Assembly (NCBI GenBank): GCA_025355465.1
Contig: JANXZO010000051.1
Coordinates: 1 to 64,000, forward strand
Reading direction: 5' to 3'
DNA from: Bacteroidales bacterium
Lineage (GTDB): Bacteria; Bacteroidota; Bacteroidia; Bacteroidales; FEN-979
Length of the DNA: 64,000 nucleotides
In this document: one piece after another, positions 29,503 to 39,409 of the stretch
How the letters are laid out: each line of letters starts with the position of its first letter
Numbering within the stretch: the first letter of the stretch is position 1
Program-made: the position numbers and the translations under genes
The notes under the pieces: generated by a model
What the model was told of the DNA's origin: nothing
Databases searched by the model: none
Seen by the model: only the letters and a program-made list of their open reading frames with translations

Positions 29503-31971
29503 ATGAGAACTTTCAGCATATTGTTGTTGGCATGGCAGTTTTGCCTCCCTCCCGGACCAGTTGACGCCGGGGAATTACAGACTGCGCAGTCGGGTAGCTG
29601 GACAAGCTCCGCTACTTGGCTCGGGGGCATTATCCCGGCAATGACCGACAATGTGACCATCAAAAGCCAGCATTCGGTCACGCTTCCTGCCAGCGGTACA
29701 CGCTGCTGTGCCGGTCTGACCATCGAAGCAGGCGGAAAACTCTGGTCGAACAGCTCCTCCGTCACGCCGAGGTACCTAGATGTTTATGGAAATATCACCT
29801 GTAACGGGACTATCGGTAATGGAAACACCTATGACGCTCTTGCTTTCAACATCGAAGGGGCAGCTTGCCTGGTGTCAGGGAGCGGCACGTTCGATGCCGC
29901 ACGGATGCGGAAAATATACCAGGATAATATCACTACTGCACTCACGATTGCCACCAGTGTGCGACTCCACTTTGGCGGTGTTGCGTTGTATAACAATGCA
30001 CCTTCCTCTTATCTTAATGTAACCATTCAGTCAGGCGCTTTGCTGGAGTGCACCGGCAACGGCACAGCAGGCGGCAACCTGGCAATCGATGGAACGAATG
30101 GGGCAGGAGCATCCTTGTCGGCAGGATCGGTGGTGGTGAACGGAACCCTTACATTGACCGGAAAACTCTATCTCCAGACAAACAATACAAATATCTCCTA
30201 CCCTGTATCCCTTTTGATCGGAAGCGGCGGAGTTGTTAATTCAGATTCGATTGTATGCGGAAACAGCGGAGTTGCGGGCCATGCCACCACAATGAATACG
30301 GGTGGTTTGCTAAACCTTACCGGCGGCGATTGGGGAGTTATCGGCACAACAAACAATATTTTCAACTTCAATACCGGGTCCATTATTTCCTATTCAGGAA
30401 GTGTGTCGCAGTCGATCGGCAATCCTTCACCCTATGCCAATCTGGTTGTTTCCGGGACCGGTCAAAAGTCCATTGGCAGGGAGGTATCGGTGATGGGCAA
30501 TCTTGAAATTCAGAATGGATCGACCCTGCTTGTAAATGACGGGAAATCGCTTACGGTTGCAGGCTCCCTCTCGCTTGCCGGCGAAGAGTGTCTGGTTTTG
30601 AAAGCCGTTGCAGATACAATCGCGGCAGGTTCGCTGATTGTGGGAGGTACTGTAACTGGCACCGGGACTATCAAAGTTGAACATTTCCTGTCAAAATACA
30701 ACGCGCTGGCTGATGCCCGGTTCCATCTACTATCTTCTCCGGTCACAAATCAGCAGATACAACCCGGATTTGTCGAAAACCCACCCCTTGCTGACGTTGA
30801 TTTTTACCGTTGGAATGAGCCCTTTTCGCTATGGCAGAATACCAAGGCGGAAGTCGGTGGCTGGAACACCTCCTTTCAGCCGGGCGATGACCGAACTTTT
30901 CATTCTGGCACCGGATACCTTGTTGCCCAACCGGTGGATGTTATCAAAACTTTTTCCGGGCATCTCAACCCGGGTGATGTGGCCCCTGAAATCACCAATA
31001 CGGGCGAAGGATTCAACCTGGTGGGAAATCCATTTACTTCGGCGTTGTTGGGAGAGATCGTCAGCTGGACGAAGTCTGGGGTCGCCAATGCAATCTGGGT
31101 GTGGGACAGCAATTCAGGAAACTATCTAACCTGGAACGGGTCGGCCGGGAGTCTTGCAGGGGGAGTTATCCCGGCGATGCAGGGTTTTTTCATCCAGGCC
31201 AATGGCCCGGCACCCGCCATCTCGCTGCCCGCAACCTCCTGCATCCATAGTGGCAGGGTTTCTTATAAAAGCGTTGATGCTCCACTGCTGCAGCTAAAAC
31301 TCACAGACAACGGCTATAAAGATGAGGCCATTATTGCTTCGGGGGATGGGCTCGATTATGGTGTGAATTCCGGGTTTGATGTGATGAAACTGGACGGTCA
31401 TCCTGCGGCTCCCCAACTCTACTTTTTAAGCGCGGACCGCCGATGGTCGGTAAAAGGAGTTCCTGATGGTGGAAGGCCTTTCGCTATCCCGGTTGGGTTT
31501 TATACTAAAAATGGAGGACGGTTTTCGATAACAGCTTGCCGACCTGAAATGACGGCAGGAGGTGTATTGTTAAGGCTTGAAGACCGGGTAAAAGGTCTCT
31601 TTACAACCTTAAACCAGGGTGCCAGTTATACATTTACCACGGATTCGGGAATCCAGGAAGATCGTTTTGTGCTTCACTTCGGGAATCCCGAAGCTACGAT
31701 GGAGGTTAACCCCCTTCAGGGTGCAACCATTCACATGGTCAGCAACCGTCTTGTGGTAAGTGGAATCCCCGAAACTGATCCCCTTCCTGAAATCACTGTT
31801 TACGATATTTGCGGCCGCCATCTGCTGCAATCGCAGTGTTGCCCCGGAAGGACCGAAACAGTGTTAAACCTCCCGCCCGGGGTCTACCTCGGCGTTCTGA
31901 CCTGGCAGGGAAAAAACTTGATTCGCAAAATTTACTTACCCTGTAATCATCCAGTAAACCTGACAAAATGA
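29503..31971 (+). CDS. T9SS type A sorting-domain beta-solenoid protein
   Basis: The 822-residue protein has a signal peptide (1-23, ending PVDAG). An N-terminal module reads AQSGSWTSSATWLGGIIPAM; many short Gly/Asn-rich beta repeats (IEAGGKLWSNSS, NGTLTLTGKL) suggest a right-handed helix. A large region around 380-730 shared with the truncated gene at 141-1525 and a T9SS sorting domain (EITVYDICGRHLLQ ... GVYLGVLTWQGKNLIRKI) follow. It is a surface or secreted protein. Its stop overlaps the PID-CTERM start (ATGA). Confidence 0.85.
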   Translation: MRTFSILLLAWQFCLPPGPVDAGELQTAQSGSWTSSATWLGGIIPAMTDNVTIKSQHSVTLPASGTRCCAGLTIEAGGKLWSNSSSVTPRYLDVYGNITCNGTIGNGNTYDALAFNIEGAACLVSGSGTFDAARMRKIYQDNITTALTIATSVRLHFGGVALYNNAPSSYLNVTIQSGALLECTGNGTAGGNLAIDGTNGAGASLSAGSVVVNGTLTLTGKLYLQTNNTNISYPVSLLIGSGGVVNSDSIVCGNSGVAGHATTMNTGGLLNLTGGDWGVIGTTNNIFNFNTGSIISYSGSVSQSIGNPSPYANLVVSGTGQKSIGREVSVMGNLEIQNGSTLLVNDGKSLTVAGSLSLAGEECLVLKAVADTIAAGSLIVGGTVTGTGTIKVEHFLSKYNALADARFHLLSSPVTNQQIQPGFVENPPLADVDFYRWNEPFSLWQNTKAEVGGWNTSFQPGDDRTFHSGTGYLVAQPVDVIKTFSGHLNPGDVAPEITNTGEGFNLVGNPFTSALLGEIVSWTKSGVANAIWVWDSNSGNYLTWNGSAGSLAGGVIPAMQGFFIQANGPAPAISLPATSCIHSGRVSYKSVDAPLLQLKLTDNGYKDEAIIASGDGLDYGVNSGFDVMKLDGHPAAPQLYFLSADRRWSVKGVPDGGRPFAIPVGFYTKNGGRFSITACRPEMTAGGVLLRLEDRVKGLFTTLNQGASYTFTTDSGIQEDRFVLHFGNPEATMEVNPLQGATIHMVSNRLVVSGIPETDPLPEITVYDICGRHLLQSQCCPGRTETVLNLPPGVYLGVLTWQGKNLIRKIYLPCNHPVNLTK

Positions 31972-32234
31972 AAACGAAACAAAGCCTTGGTCCACGGCTA
32001 AAAATTGGAAGATATCTCGAAAAATGGATCGCTGTTTTTTACCTGTTAATGCTCCCTGTAATCCAATGTAAGGCTGATGATCCGGGGCCTCCTCCTCCAC
32101 CGGGAGTACATGGCCAAAGCGGAAACCAGGCACCAGCCGGAGCTCCGATTGACGGAGGGCTGGGGATGTTAATCGCCATGGGAGGAGTGTACGGAGCACG
32201 TAAGTTGTATCGTGCAAAAAAAAATCAATCGTAA
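31968..32234 (+). CDS. Small PID-CTERM-like anchored protein (second copy)
   Basis: The 88-residue protein has an N-terminal helix (WIAVFYLLMLPVIQCKA), a PPPPPG spacer, AGAPIDGGLGMLIAMGGVYG and a basic tail (ARKLYRAKK). It matches the protein at 1538-1792 over the final 40 residues. The ATGA overlap with the T9SS gene implies translational coupling. Confidence 0.75.
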   Translation: MKTKQSLGPRLKIGRYLEKWIAVFYLLMLPVIQCKADDPGPPPPPGVHGQSGNQAPAGAPIDGGLGMLIAMGGVYGARKLYRAKKNQS

Positions 32235-32236
32235 AA

Positions 32237-32656
32237 TTAAACGTTTGCCATTTCGCAAAGGTTTTTCAATACCGTACGCACCAGCACTTCTCGTTCGAGC
32301 GGTTTCGCCAGATAGTCTGAAAACCCTGCCTCCAGCAGACGATCCTTGTCATTTGGCATGGCATAAGCGGTCTGTGCAACGAACGGTATCTGAACGTAAG
32401 ATTTGTGGGTCCTGCGGATCTCCTCCATGAGAGAGAGGCCATTCCACGGAAATGGAATACTAATATCGAAAAGCATCAGATCAAAACCGCCGCCTTCAAC
32501 CATCCGCTGGTTTATTTCCCTGAGCGCAGAATCACCATCGGAAACCGCTGTGATATTGCAAATACCCCGAAGCCAGATTTTAAGGATCGTGGTTGTTGGA
32601 ACATCATCCTCAAGGAGGAGAATAGAAGGAATGGAGTTGTCAATTATTGTAGTCAT
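32237..32656 (-). CDS. Single receiver-domain response regulator
   Basis: The 139-residue protein is one REC domain: acidic pair in ILLLEDDVP, phospho-acceptor Asp in LMLFDISIP, the T/A in VAQTAYA, and the Lys in DYLAKPL. It lacks an output domain. It overlaps the upstream gene by 17 bases, and the pair looks like the two ends of a hybrid kinase. Confidence 0.82.
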   Translation of the reverse strand: MTTIIDNSIPSILLLEDDVPTTTILKIWLRGICNITAVSDGDSALREINQRMVEGGGFDLMLFDISIPFPWNGLSLMEEIRRTHKSYVQIPFVAQTAYAMPNDKDRLLEAGFSDYLAKPLEREVLVRTVLKNLCEMANV

Positions 32657-33329
32657 TACTTAGATCGGCAATTTTATTTAGTAAGGAAAAAAGGTGCCTG
32701 GCATTATCATCGATATATTGAACCTGCCGCTGCAGCTGAGGTTTATCCTGAGTTTCTTCTTTCATCATGGCCGAAATCCCCATGATGCCATACATGGGCT
32801 CCCTGATCTGGTTGCTGATATTTGAAATAACAGTATTTTTATGTTTTACAGCCTCTTCGGCCTGATCCCGTGCTTTTTCAAGCTCGCAGGTTCGTTCCTG
32901 AACGATATTCTCAAGCTCCTCCTGATATTTTCGTAACTGTTTTTCAAGCTTTTTCTGATATACCGCTAGCCTGATATTTATCACAGCTTGCTGTATGTCA
33001 AACGGTTTGAGCAAGAACGCATACGGTTTTGATTTGAATGCCTCCTCAAAAATATCGATCTGGCTTAACCCGGTCAGAAACAATAGTGCACAGGGGTATT
33101 TTTCTGTGATAATTTTTGCTGCATCGAGCCCGGTCATCTTACCGGCAAGCGATATATCCATAAGAATTACGTCGGCATTTTCAATATCAGGTCTCCCGAG
33201 ATATTCCAACCCTTCCTCAGCTTTCCCAAACATAGCAGTAACCTCATACCCATATTGGGTCAGCTGCCGTTTTAAATCATTGGCAAGCAGAAATTCATCC
33301 TCAAAAATAATGACTTTGGTCGCTTTCAT
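32640..33329 (-). CDS. Receiver plus HisKA-like protein lacking the His and the ATPase domain
   Basis: The product has 229 residues from ATG 33329. Residues 1-120 form a REC domain (IIFEDEFLLANDLK, VILMDISLAGK, FLLKPFDI). A coiled coil (about 120-165) and a HisKA-like helix hairpin follow, with SNISNQIREPMYGIMG where ANMSHEIRTPMNG is normal, so the phospho-accepting His is Asn. The protein ends without a HATPase domain. It cannot act as a kinase by itself; it may be a dimeric receiver adaptor or a decaying hybrid kinase. Confidence 0.75.
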   Translation of the reverse strand: MKATKVIIFEDEFLLANDLKRQLTQYGYEVTAMFGKAEEGLEYLGRPDIENADVILMDISLAGKMTGLDAAKIITEKYPCALLFLTGLSQIDIFEEAFKSKPYAFLLKPFDIQQAVINIRLAVYQKKLEKQLRKYQEELENIVQERTCELEKARDQAEEAVKHKNTVISNISNQIREPMYGIMGISAMMKEETQDKPQLQRQVQYIDDNARHLFSLLNKIADLSNDYNN

Positions 33330-33415
33330 GGAGAAAAAGAGGGCCACTAATGTACGAAGAAAAACGTAAAATTGACCTATCAGCCAAAAATAAACGTAAA
33401 TCAGGTCTGATTCTG

Positions 33416-34276
33416 TCAGCCCTTATAGTGCTCCTTTATCTCGCGCAGCTGGTCCGGGGATAATCCTTGGGGCTCCGCTCCGGCCGATTTGCACAGGAAG
33501 TAAATTTTTGCAGATTTGGCAAGAATATCGATGGTTTCGAATGCCCCTGAGAGCGTATTGCCTACCGCCATACAACCATGTTTTTCCCAAAGGACTACCT
33601 GATGGGATTCGAGGCCGGTGAGGGTGGCTCGGGCGATCTTCTCCGTTCCTGGCAGGGTATAGGGAATAAAACCCACGCCTTTGGGAACAAACATAATCGT
33701 TTCCGGATGCATCCCCCACAGCAGACTGTTCAATGTGGCTTCTGAGGTGAATTCCGGAAGTTGTGTAAGCGCAATTAGTTCAAGGACATGGGCGTGAAGA
33801 ACAACTTTTTCAGAAGATCTTTTCTGTAACAGCATTTGTTGTATGCAGAGGTGGGCTGGCAGCTCCGAGCTGGGTTTAACCAGGGGTTCCTCCCCCGGAT
33901 GACAGATGATATGGTAGGCCGTGCCGGATTCGTTTACAAAAACAAAACAGACATTGGCTGCGGGTTGTTTGGCCATGTTTCGCATGCGTGAACCCGCTGC
34001 ACTTACCAGAAAAAGCTGATGTGCAAGTTCAGGATAGGTTTTAGCAAGGGGGAGAAAAGGATAGGTGCTCAATCTTTCGAGTTCCTTGTCGGTAAACAGT
34101 TCGGTTACCCGAATGGATAAATTCCCGGCGTTCCTTTCTGCCCAGCCTCTATCCCACAGGTATTGGGCCACTTCTGAGACCTCCTGGAGAAGTGTCTTTA
34201 TCTCTTTTTTCTGAAAAATATCATTGGTGAAATTCAGAAGGTTGTCGATGTTCAGAAGATTTTCGATATTTACCAT
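33416..34276 (-). CDS. rhaD: Rhamnulose-1-phosphate aldolase-like class II aldolase
   Basis: The 286-residue protein carries LWDRGWAERNAGNLSIRV, VLHAHV with zinc-binding His, an acidic catalytic region, and EKHGCMAVG with the third zinc His. The length and motifs fit RhaD, which splits L-rhamnulose-1-phosphate into DHAP and L-lactaldehyde. No other rhamnose genes are here, so the substrate could be another sugar phosphate. Its start overlaps the end of tadA. Confidence 0.78.
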   Translation of the reverse strand: MVNIENLLNIDNLLNFTNDIFQKKEIKTLLQEVSEVAQYLWDRGWAERNAGNLSIRVTELFTDKELERLSTYPFLPLAKTYPELAHQLFLVSAAGSRMRNMAKQPAANVCFVFVNESGTAYHIICHPGEEPLVKPSSELPAHLCIQQMLLQKRSSEKVVLHAHVLELIALTQLPEFTSEATLNSLLWGMHPETIMFVPKGVGFIPYTLPGTEKIARATLTGLESHQVVLWEKHGCMAVGNTLSGAFETIDILAKSAKIYFLCKSAGAEPQGLSPDQLREIKEHYKG

Positions 34277-34734
34277 GTTTTCCGTTTGGCTTTAAAAAAA
34301 ATTTTGATCAGTTCGCTGCATTCCTTTGCCAGGATTCCTGCACTGAGAATGGTTTTCGGATGTAATATCTGGGTATCTGTCCGCCGGTAACCACGTTTTT
34401 CATCAGCCGCTCCGTAGGTGATTTTTCCGATTTGTGTCCAGAAGGAAGCACCGGCACACATCATGCACGGTTCGAGGGTAACGTAGAGGGTACATTCATT
34501 GAGATACTTTCCTCCCAGGAAACCTGAGGCCGCAGTAAACGCCTGCATTTCAGCATGGGCGGTAACATCGTTGAGCGTTTCTGTCAGGTTGTGCGCTCGG
34601 GCAATGATCCTTCTGTCGCACACAACCACCGCTCCAATCGGAACCTCGTTCTTTTCAAGGGCCTTTCTGGCCTCATTCAAGGCTTCGTTCATGAAGTATT
34701 CATCGGAAAATAAAGGATACGAAACCCGCTCCAT
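34270..34734 (-). CDS. tadA: tRNA-specific adenosine deaminase
   Basis: The 154-residue cytidine/adenosine deaminase fold has the zinc motifs THAEMQAF-type (AHAEMQAF with catalytic Glu) and EPCMMCAGA. This is TadA, which forms inosine at the wobble position. Normal length. Confidence 0.88.
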   Translation of the reverse strand: MERVSYPLFSDEYFMNEALNEARKALEKNEVPIGAVVVCDRRIIARAHNLTETLNDVTAHAEMQAFTAASGFLGGKYLNECTLYVTLEPCMMCAGASFWTQIGKITYGAADEKRGYRRTDTQILHPKTILSAGILAKECSELIKIFFKAKRKTW

Positions 34735-34751
34735 AGGCCTGTTTGTGCTGA

Positions 34752-37517
34752 TCAGATTCTGATGATTCTTTCGGTATATACCCTCCTGCCATTTATTTTA
34801 AGCGAGATGAAATAGCGGCCGCATGGCTGGCTTCCAAGGTCTACCTTCGTGGAGATTGACCCCCCGGAAGTATGCTCCTGCCTGCTGAATATCAATCGAC
34901 CGGAGGCGTCGATTACCTCTGTTTCCAATTCACCTCCCTCGCTCAGTGTGGCGAAAACATTGACGGTTCCGCTGGTGGGATTCGGAAAGACCATGGACCC
35001 TTTGGCGGTCTGTTCCGCAATGCCTGTGGTAACATCCCAGGTGGCAGTAAACAACCCTCTGCCATGGGTCGCAGCCAGTACCGTGTTGTCGGAGGTTCGT
35101 ATTTGCAGCATGTCGACGCGAACATTTGCCAGTCCGTTGTTGACCGGTATCCATGAAACATTCCCCTGGGCCATTCCGCTCGACTCCCAAATTCCCATTT
35201 CCGTAGCCAGTAAGACATGTTTGGCAGATTGAGGATGAAAAATGGCCCAACGGATGGGCATGTCGGGCAGGTTGGCCTCGACATTCTGCCAGGATTGTCC
35301 GGCATCATAAGTTTGAAAAACCGAAGTCACACCATAACTGGAAAACGTTACGAGAAGCGTGTCTTCCGAGCCTCCGATCGCAATGCTGGAAAGGTTGGCT
35401 GTGGGAAAGGAAGATCCCGTTATTTCGGTGACAACAGGCGCATTTGACTGGGCTTCTGTTACCTTGAGCAGTCGCCCCGATTGGGATCCTACAAACAGCG
35501 TTGCCTTTCCGGCAGGTGAATGTTGCGAATATTTCACGGCGGAGAAATAAACACTGGATCCTGTTCCCATGCTCAGATAGGTTCCAACCGTATTGGATGT
35601 AAGGCTGGTCAGCCTGAGTAAATGGTCCTGGTAATTTCCGACATAATCTACCGCATTACAATAAAGTGTGTTGAGTTTGTAGTCAAGGTCGGCAGGACTA
35701 ACGAACGTTCCACAGGACCAGTTAAAAGCCGCATTCTGGAAATTTCCGTTCATGTAAATATAATACTGGTTATAATAAATTGAGGTAATGGAGAGTGAGG
35801 GATTATCCTTATCGTAGAAGCAATAAGCCCCATCGCCTCCGCTTACCATATCGGAAATAGTTAGCGGATTCCCGGTATAATAAAGCGACCCGTTATCCTG
35901 CAGCCCTCCGTAGAATGTATCTGTTCCCGCGTTGGGATGGATGGCGCAGGAGTAGAACTGCAGGGTATTGTAGTTGTTGTTGTGCTCTTCCATGGTGGGC
36001 GCAGCATTGGTGCCATTGGCGGTGTAAAATACACCACCGTCGCTCCCGAACAGAATCACGCTGGAAGATCCGGGTTTAAACACGATGATGTGCTGATCGG
36101 CATGAATATAGTCGGGTCCCCCGCCGCTGTACATTTTCGACCAGTCACTCACCCTTGTCCAGGTACTCCCGCCATCGTTCGATTTATGCATGTCAAGTCC
36201 CCCGGCGTAAATACGATCAGCATTGTTTGGGTCTACCGCCACATCCAGTGCGTGCCAGGCAATGGTGGCAAAGTTCGACCCGGAGGTAATATCCATGGGG
36301 ATGGATTGCTTTGTCCAGTTTTGTCCTCTGTCAGCGGACCTTAGAACATGGTAGCAGTTGAAATACTTGAAATTATTCGAGGGTTCCACATATCCCGAAG
36401 CAATGAGAGCATAAACTATGTTGCTGTTGGAAGGAGCGGTTGCGAGTACCACACGGCCGGGAATGTTATTTGAGGTGCCATTTTCTATTTCAAGCTTGTA
36501 TTGGTCATTGATGGTCCAGTTGATTCCATCATCGGAGTATAATAAGGTGGCTGCCCCTTCGTCATTCAGGTTTGGCCTTGTCCCTACAAATATCCTTCCA
36601 TCCGTGGCCATGCCGATGTCACTCACCGCATAAGGCACTGTTGAACCAATGATATTCGGGAGGACCTGTGTCCAGGTCGCCCCTCCATCTGCAGAGCGAA
36701 AAAGTCCATCGGAGGGCATACTCTGATGGCTTGTCTCCTTATACAGTCCCGATGCAACCCCGGCGTAGATCACACCGGCTCCGTTCTCCGTTCTCACGAC
36801 GATCCGGGTAACATAGGCAAAGTTAACCGTGGAGGTTAGTTGATTCCAGGTTTGACCGCCATCTATCGATTTCCATATTCCGGTACCGAGACCGGAACTT
36901 TCGCGATAGGTTTGCAGTGCAGTCTCCGCTTCACCCGTTCCGATATAGAAAACCTGGTGATTGCCCGGATCGTAAGCCATACAACGCACCGAGAGGTTGC
37001 TCCAGAAATCACCCACCGGAACCCAGGGGCTGAATTGCGATGTGATATCCGGGTTGTACCATAAGCCCCCTGTAATCCCGCCAGCCCAAACTTTTTTCCG
37101 AGAAAGGTCATTGGGATCGTACATGATCATCCGGGTCCGGCCTCCCATGTCGGCTCCGTAATTGGTCCATTGCATGGTAGAAATTCCTTTCAACGCCTGC
37201 ATTGCCCTGACCTGATTAAAAGCGGTGAGCATGCGTTCCCTGGGAACGGTTCCTGTTGCCGGATCGAATGTCATGAGAAACTCCTGGAAGGCAGCCATTT
37301 GTGGCTGATCCTGCCCCTTGCGGTCTTCCTTTTTTCCTTCTTTTCCCACGGGAGCCTTTTTATTCAGCATCTCGAGTCGTGACTCAAAAATCTTTCGCTG
37401 GTCGGCACCGTTTCGTATTGTTCCTGTTACAAAAATGATTCCGGTGACAAGCAGGAAAAGTCCGGCCATGCTCAGAGACAGCGGCCTGCGAAGAGAATTC
37501 GGGAAAATGTTTTTCAT
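34752..37517 (-). CDS. Secreted BNR/beta-propeller protein with T9SS sorting domain
   Basis: The 921-residue protein has an N-terminal membrane/signal segment (about 13-33, SLSMAGLFLLVTGIIFVTG). Repeated GLFRSADGGATWTQV / SNDGGSTWTRVS / SADRGQNWTKQ blocks are BNR (Asp-box) repeats and form a propeller. The C-terminus is a T9SS type A sorting domain (VFPNPTSGTVNVFATLSEGG ... RVYTERIIRI). No catalytic motif separates it from sialidases or photosystem-assembly-like propellers, so the activity is left open. Confidence 0.82.
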   Translation of the reverse strand: MKNIFPNSLRRPLSLSMAGLFLLVTGIIFVTGTIRNGADQRKIFESRLEMLNKKAPVGKEGKKEDRKGQDQPQMAAFQEFLMTFDPATGTVPRERMLTAFNQVRAMQALKGISTMQWTNYGADMGGRTRMIMYDPNDLSRKKVWAGGITGGLWYNPDITSQFSPWVPVGDFWSNLSVRCMAYDPGNHQVFYIGTGEAETALQTYRESSGLGTGIWKSIDGGQTWNQLTSTVNFAYVTRIVVRTENGAGVIYAGVASGLYKETSHQSMPSDGLFRSADGGATWTQVLPNIIGSTVPYAVSDIGMATDGRIFVGTRPNLNDEGAATLLYSDDGINWTINDQYKLEIENGTSNNIPGRVVLATAPSNSNIVYALIASGYVEPSNNFKYFNCYHVLRSADRGQNWTKQSIPMDITSGSNFATIAWHALDVAVDPNNADRIYAGGLDMHKSNDGGSTWTRVSDWSKMYSGGGPDYIHADQHIIVFKPGSSSVILFGSDGGVFYTANGTNAAPTMEEHNNNYNTLQFYSCAIHPNAGTDTFYGGLQDNGSLYYTGNPLTISDMVSGGDGAYCFYDKDNPSLSITSIYYNQYYIYMNGNFQNAAFNWSCGTFVSPADLDYKLNTLYCNAVDYVGNYQDHLLRLTSLTSNTVGTYLSMGTGSSVYFSAVKYSQHSPAGKATLFVGSQSGRLLKVTEAQSNAPVVTEITGSSFPTANLSSIAIGGSEDTLLVTFSSYGVTSVFQTYDAGQSWQNVEANLPDMPIRWAIFHPQSAKHVLLATEMGIWESSGMAQGNVSWIPVNNGLANVRVDMLQIRTSDNTVLAATHGRGLFTATWDVTTGIAEQTAKGSMVFPNPTSGTVNVFATLSEGGELETEVIDASGRLIFSRQEHTSGGSISTKVDLGSQPCGRYFISLKINGRRVYTERIIRI

Positions 37518-37561
37518 GCGAGAAATTGACTTATGGAGTATGGGATAAACCCTGAAATAAA

Positions 37562-37569
37562 CAAAGTTA
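37562..37569 (-). promoter_or_regulatory. -7 promoter box TAACTTTG
   Basis: CAAAGTTA on the plus strand is TAACTTTG on the minus strand, 44 bases upstream of the BNR gene start. Confidence 0.45.
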
Positions 37570-37577
37570 GTATATTT

Positions 37578-38282
37578 TTATCGGGGTTGTTGATTTGAAG
37601 CCCGCAGCATGGCCTCAATTTCCGGGATCTGAAATGCATCGCGCAGGTGAAATTGTCCAATCCGGGTGCGGCACAAGGCAGCAAGATGAGCCCCACAGCC
37701 CAACATCTGGCCAAGGTCCCTCGCCACAGCGCGGATATAGGTCCCTTTGCTGCAGGCAATGCGGAAGTCGACTTCTGGCAACGCTATCCTGGTGATCTCA
37801 AAAGCGGTGACGGTAATGTTCCTTGCTTTCAGTTCAACCGCAATGTCGTTTCTTGCGAAGGTGTAGGCCCTGCGTCCATCCACCCACTTTGCTGAGTACG
37901 CAGGAGGGATCTGGTCATAGTTCCCGGTAAGTCTGACCGCCGCATCCGAGATATTTTGTTCTGTGAGGGCACCGAGTGGAAAGGTTTGGTCGGGCTCGGT
38001 TTCCAGGTCAAAGGAGGGAGTGGTTGCCCCAAGTCTGAAGGTCCCGGTATATTCCTTTTCAAGCCCCTGGAACTCATCAATCCTTTTGGTGAATTTACCA
38101 GTACAAAGGATAAGAAGTCCGGTAGCCAGCGGATCAAGGGTTCCTGCATGTCCGATCTTTGATTTCTTTATACCAAGTTCGCTTCTGATAAGCGAGCGGA
38201 GTTTTCCAACTACATCGAAGGAGGTCCAGGTTAAAGGCTTGTCGACAAGGAGAATCTCTCCCTGTTCAAACTGAAAGGACAT
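37578..38282 (-). CDS. truB: tRNA pseudouridine-55 synthase
   Basis: The 234-residue protein has the TruB motifs KIGHAGTLDPLATGLL with the catalytic Asp, VDKPLTWTSFD, and SKGTYIRAVARDLG. It converts U55 in the T loop. It lacks a long C-terminal PUA domain, as in many bacteria. Its start overlaps the uppP stop by one base. Confidence 0.93.
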   Translation of the reverse strand: MSFQFEQGEILLVDKPLTWTSFDVVGKLRSLIRSELGIKKSKIGHAGTLDPLATGLLILCTGKFTKRIDEFQGLEKEYTGTFRLGATTPSFDLETEPDQTFPLGALTEQNISDAAVRLTGNYDQIPPAYSAKWVDGRRAYTFARNDIAVELKARNITVTAFEITRIALPEVDFRIACSKGTYIRAVARDLGQMLGCGAHLAALCRTRIGQFHLRDAFQIPEIEAMLRASNQQPR

Positions 38283-39088
38283 TACTGTATGCTTAAAGTG
38301 TGGCCGGTAATCAGGAAAATGATCAGGAATAAACCTACGATAATACGGTAATAGCCAAATGCGCGGAAACCGTGTTTGGTAAGGTAACTGATGAAGGCTT
38401 TGATGGCGATGATGGCCACAATAAAACCGACGGTATTACCAAGTACCAGCAACTGAATGTTATGGGTGGTCAATATTTCGGGGGTATCTTTCCAGGCATC
38501 CCAAAGACTTTTGGCAAAGGCCCCGGCCAGGGTAGGTACCGCCAGGAAAAAGGAGAACTCGGCAGCCGCTTTGCGGGTCATTTTCTGCTGCATCCCGCCG
38601 ATGATTGTAGCCGCACTGCGGCTGAATCCCGGAAAAACGACAGCAAGCAACTGAAACAGCCCGATAATGAAGGAACTTTTATAGGAGATCTTGCCGTCGT
38701 CTTCAATCGTCCCGTTTTTAAACCAGCCATCGACAAACAGAAGTACGATGCCGCCGAGCAACATCACGATGCTTATGAACAGCGGCGTTTCAAGCACCCT
38801 GTCAATATGCTTTTTCAGTAGCACCCCGACAATGGCTGCCGGGATGAAGGCAACAACAAGTTTCAGATAAAAATCAAGTTTTTTGAAATCCAGAAATTTC
38901 CGCCAATAGAGGATGATCACAGAGATTATGGTTCCGAATTGGATATTTTCAATAAAAAGCTTGGTGAAATTACTTTTTTCAATACCCAGGATGGCGGAGG
39001 TGAGGGCCATGTGTCCGGTACTGGAAATAGGAAGGAATTCTGTGAGCCCTTCAACAATGGCGATAATGATCGCCTGGATCAATGTCAT
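38282..39088 (-). CDS. uppP: Undecaprenyl-diphosphatase
   Basis: The 268-residue polytopic protein has [15 protein letters not shown] near its N-terminus and [14 protein letters not shown] in its second half, the BacA/UppP motifs with catalytic Glu, His and Arg. It recycles undecaprenyl diphosphate for wall synthesis. One-base overlaps on both sides mark a tight operon. Confidence 0.95.
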   Translation of the reverse strand: MTLIQAIIIAIVEGLTEFLPISSTGHMALTSAILGIEKSNFTKLFIENIQFGTIISVIILYWRKFLDFKKLDFYLKLVVAFIPAAIVGVLLKKHIDRVLETPLFISIVMLLGGIVLLFVDGWFKNGTIEDDGKISYKSSFIIGLFQLLAVVFPGFSRSAATIIGGMQQKMTRKAAAEFSFFLAVPTLAGAFAKSLWDAWKDTPEILTTHNIQLLVLGNTVGFIVAIIAIKAFISYLTKHGFRAFGYYRIIVGLFLIIFLITGHTLSIQ

Positions 39089-39387
39089 TAATCTTTCGGT
39101 TTTTTCATGATGGCGAAAATCTCGATCACATAGCCGGCAAGGATCAGTATCGGGGCCAGAGTAAGTCTTTGAAAGCTGAAAAGTTCATAGCTGAATTTGG
39201 TCGGATCATCAGAACCACCTCCAATCATCAGCAGGAAACCGACCACGATGAAAGCAAGGCCGATGAGCATAAGCCGGTAGTTTTCTTTGCCAAAAGCAAA
39301 TTCACCCAAACGCTGGGGGGCGATAGGCTGTTTTGCAAGTGTATCTGCAGGTTTCGGGGGAGAGTTTTTCTTCTTATACTTTTCCAT
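39088..39387 (-). CDS. DUF3098 membrane protein
   Basis: The 99-residue protein has [22 protein letters not shown], an [11 protein letters not shown] loop and a second helix ([20 protein letters not shown]). This is DUF3098, found upstream of uppP in Bacteroidota. Two membrane helices are present; function unknown. Confidence 0.88.
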   Translation of the reverse strand: MEKYKKKNSPPKPADTLAKQPIAPQRLGEFAFGKENYRLMLIGLAFIVVGFLLMIGGGSDDPTKFSYELFSFQRLTLAPILILAGYVIEIFAIMKKPKD

Positions 39388-39409
39388 AACTCATTTGGCA
39401 TTGAGTTGA

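Noticed and set aside
34752-37517. Calling the BNR protein a sialidase
   Set aside because: Asp-box repeats alone do not define sialidase; the catalytic Arg triad and FRIP-type motif were not seen.
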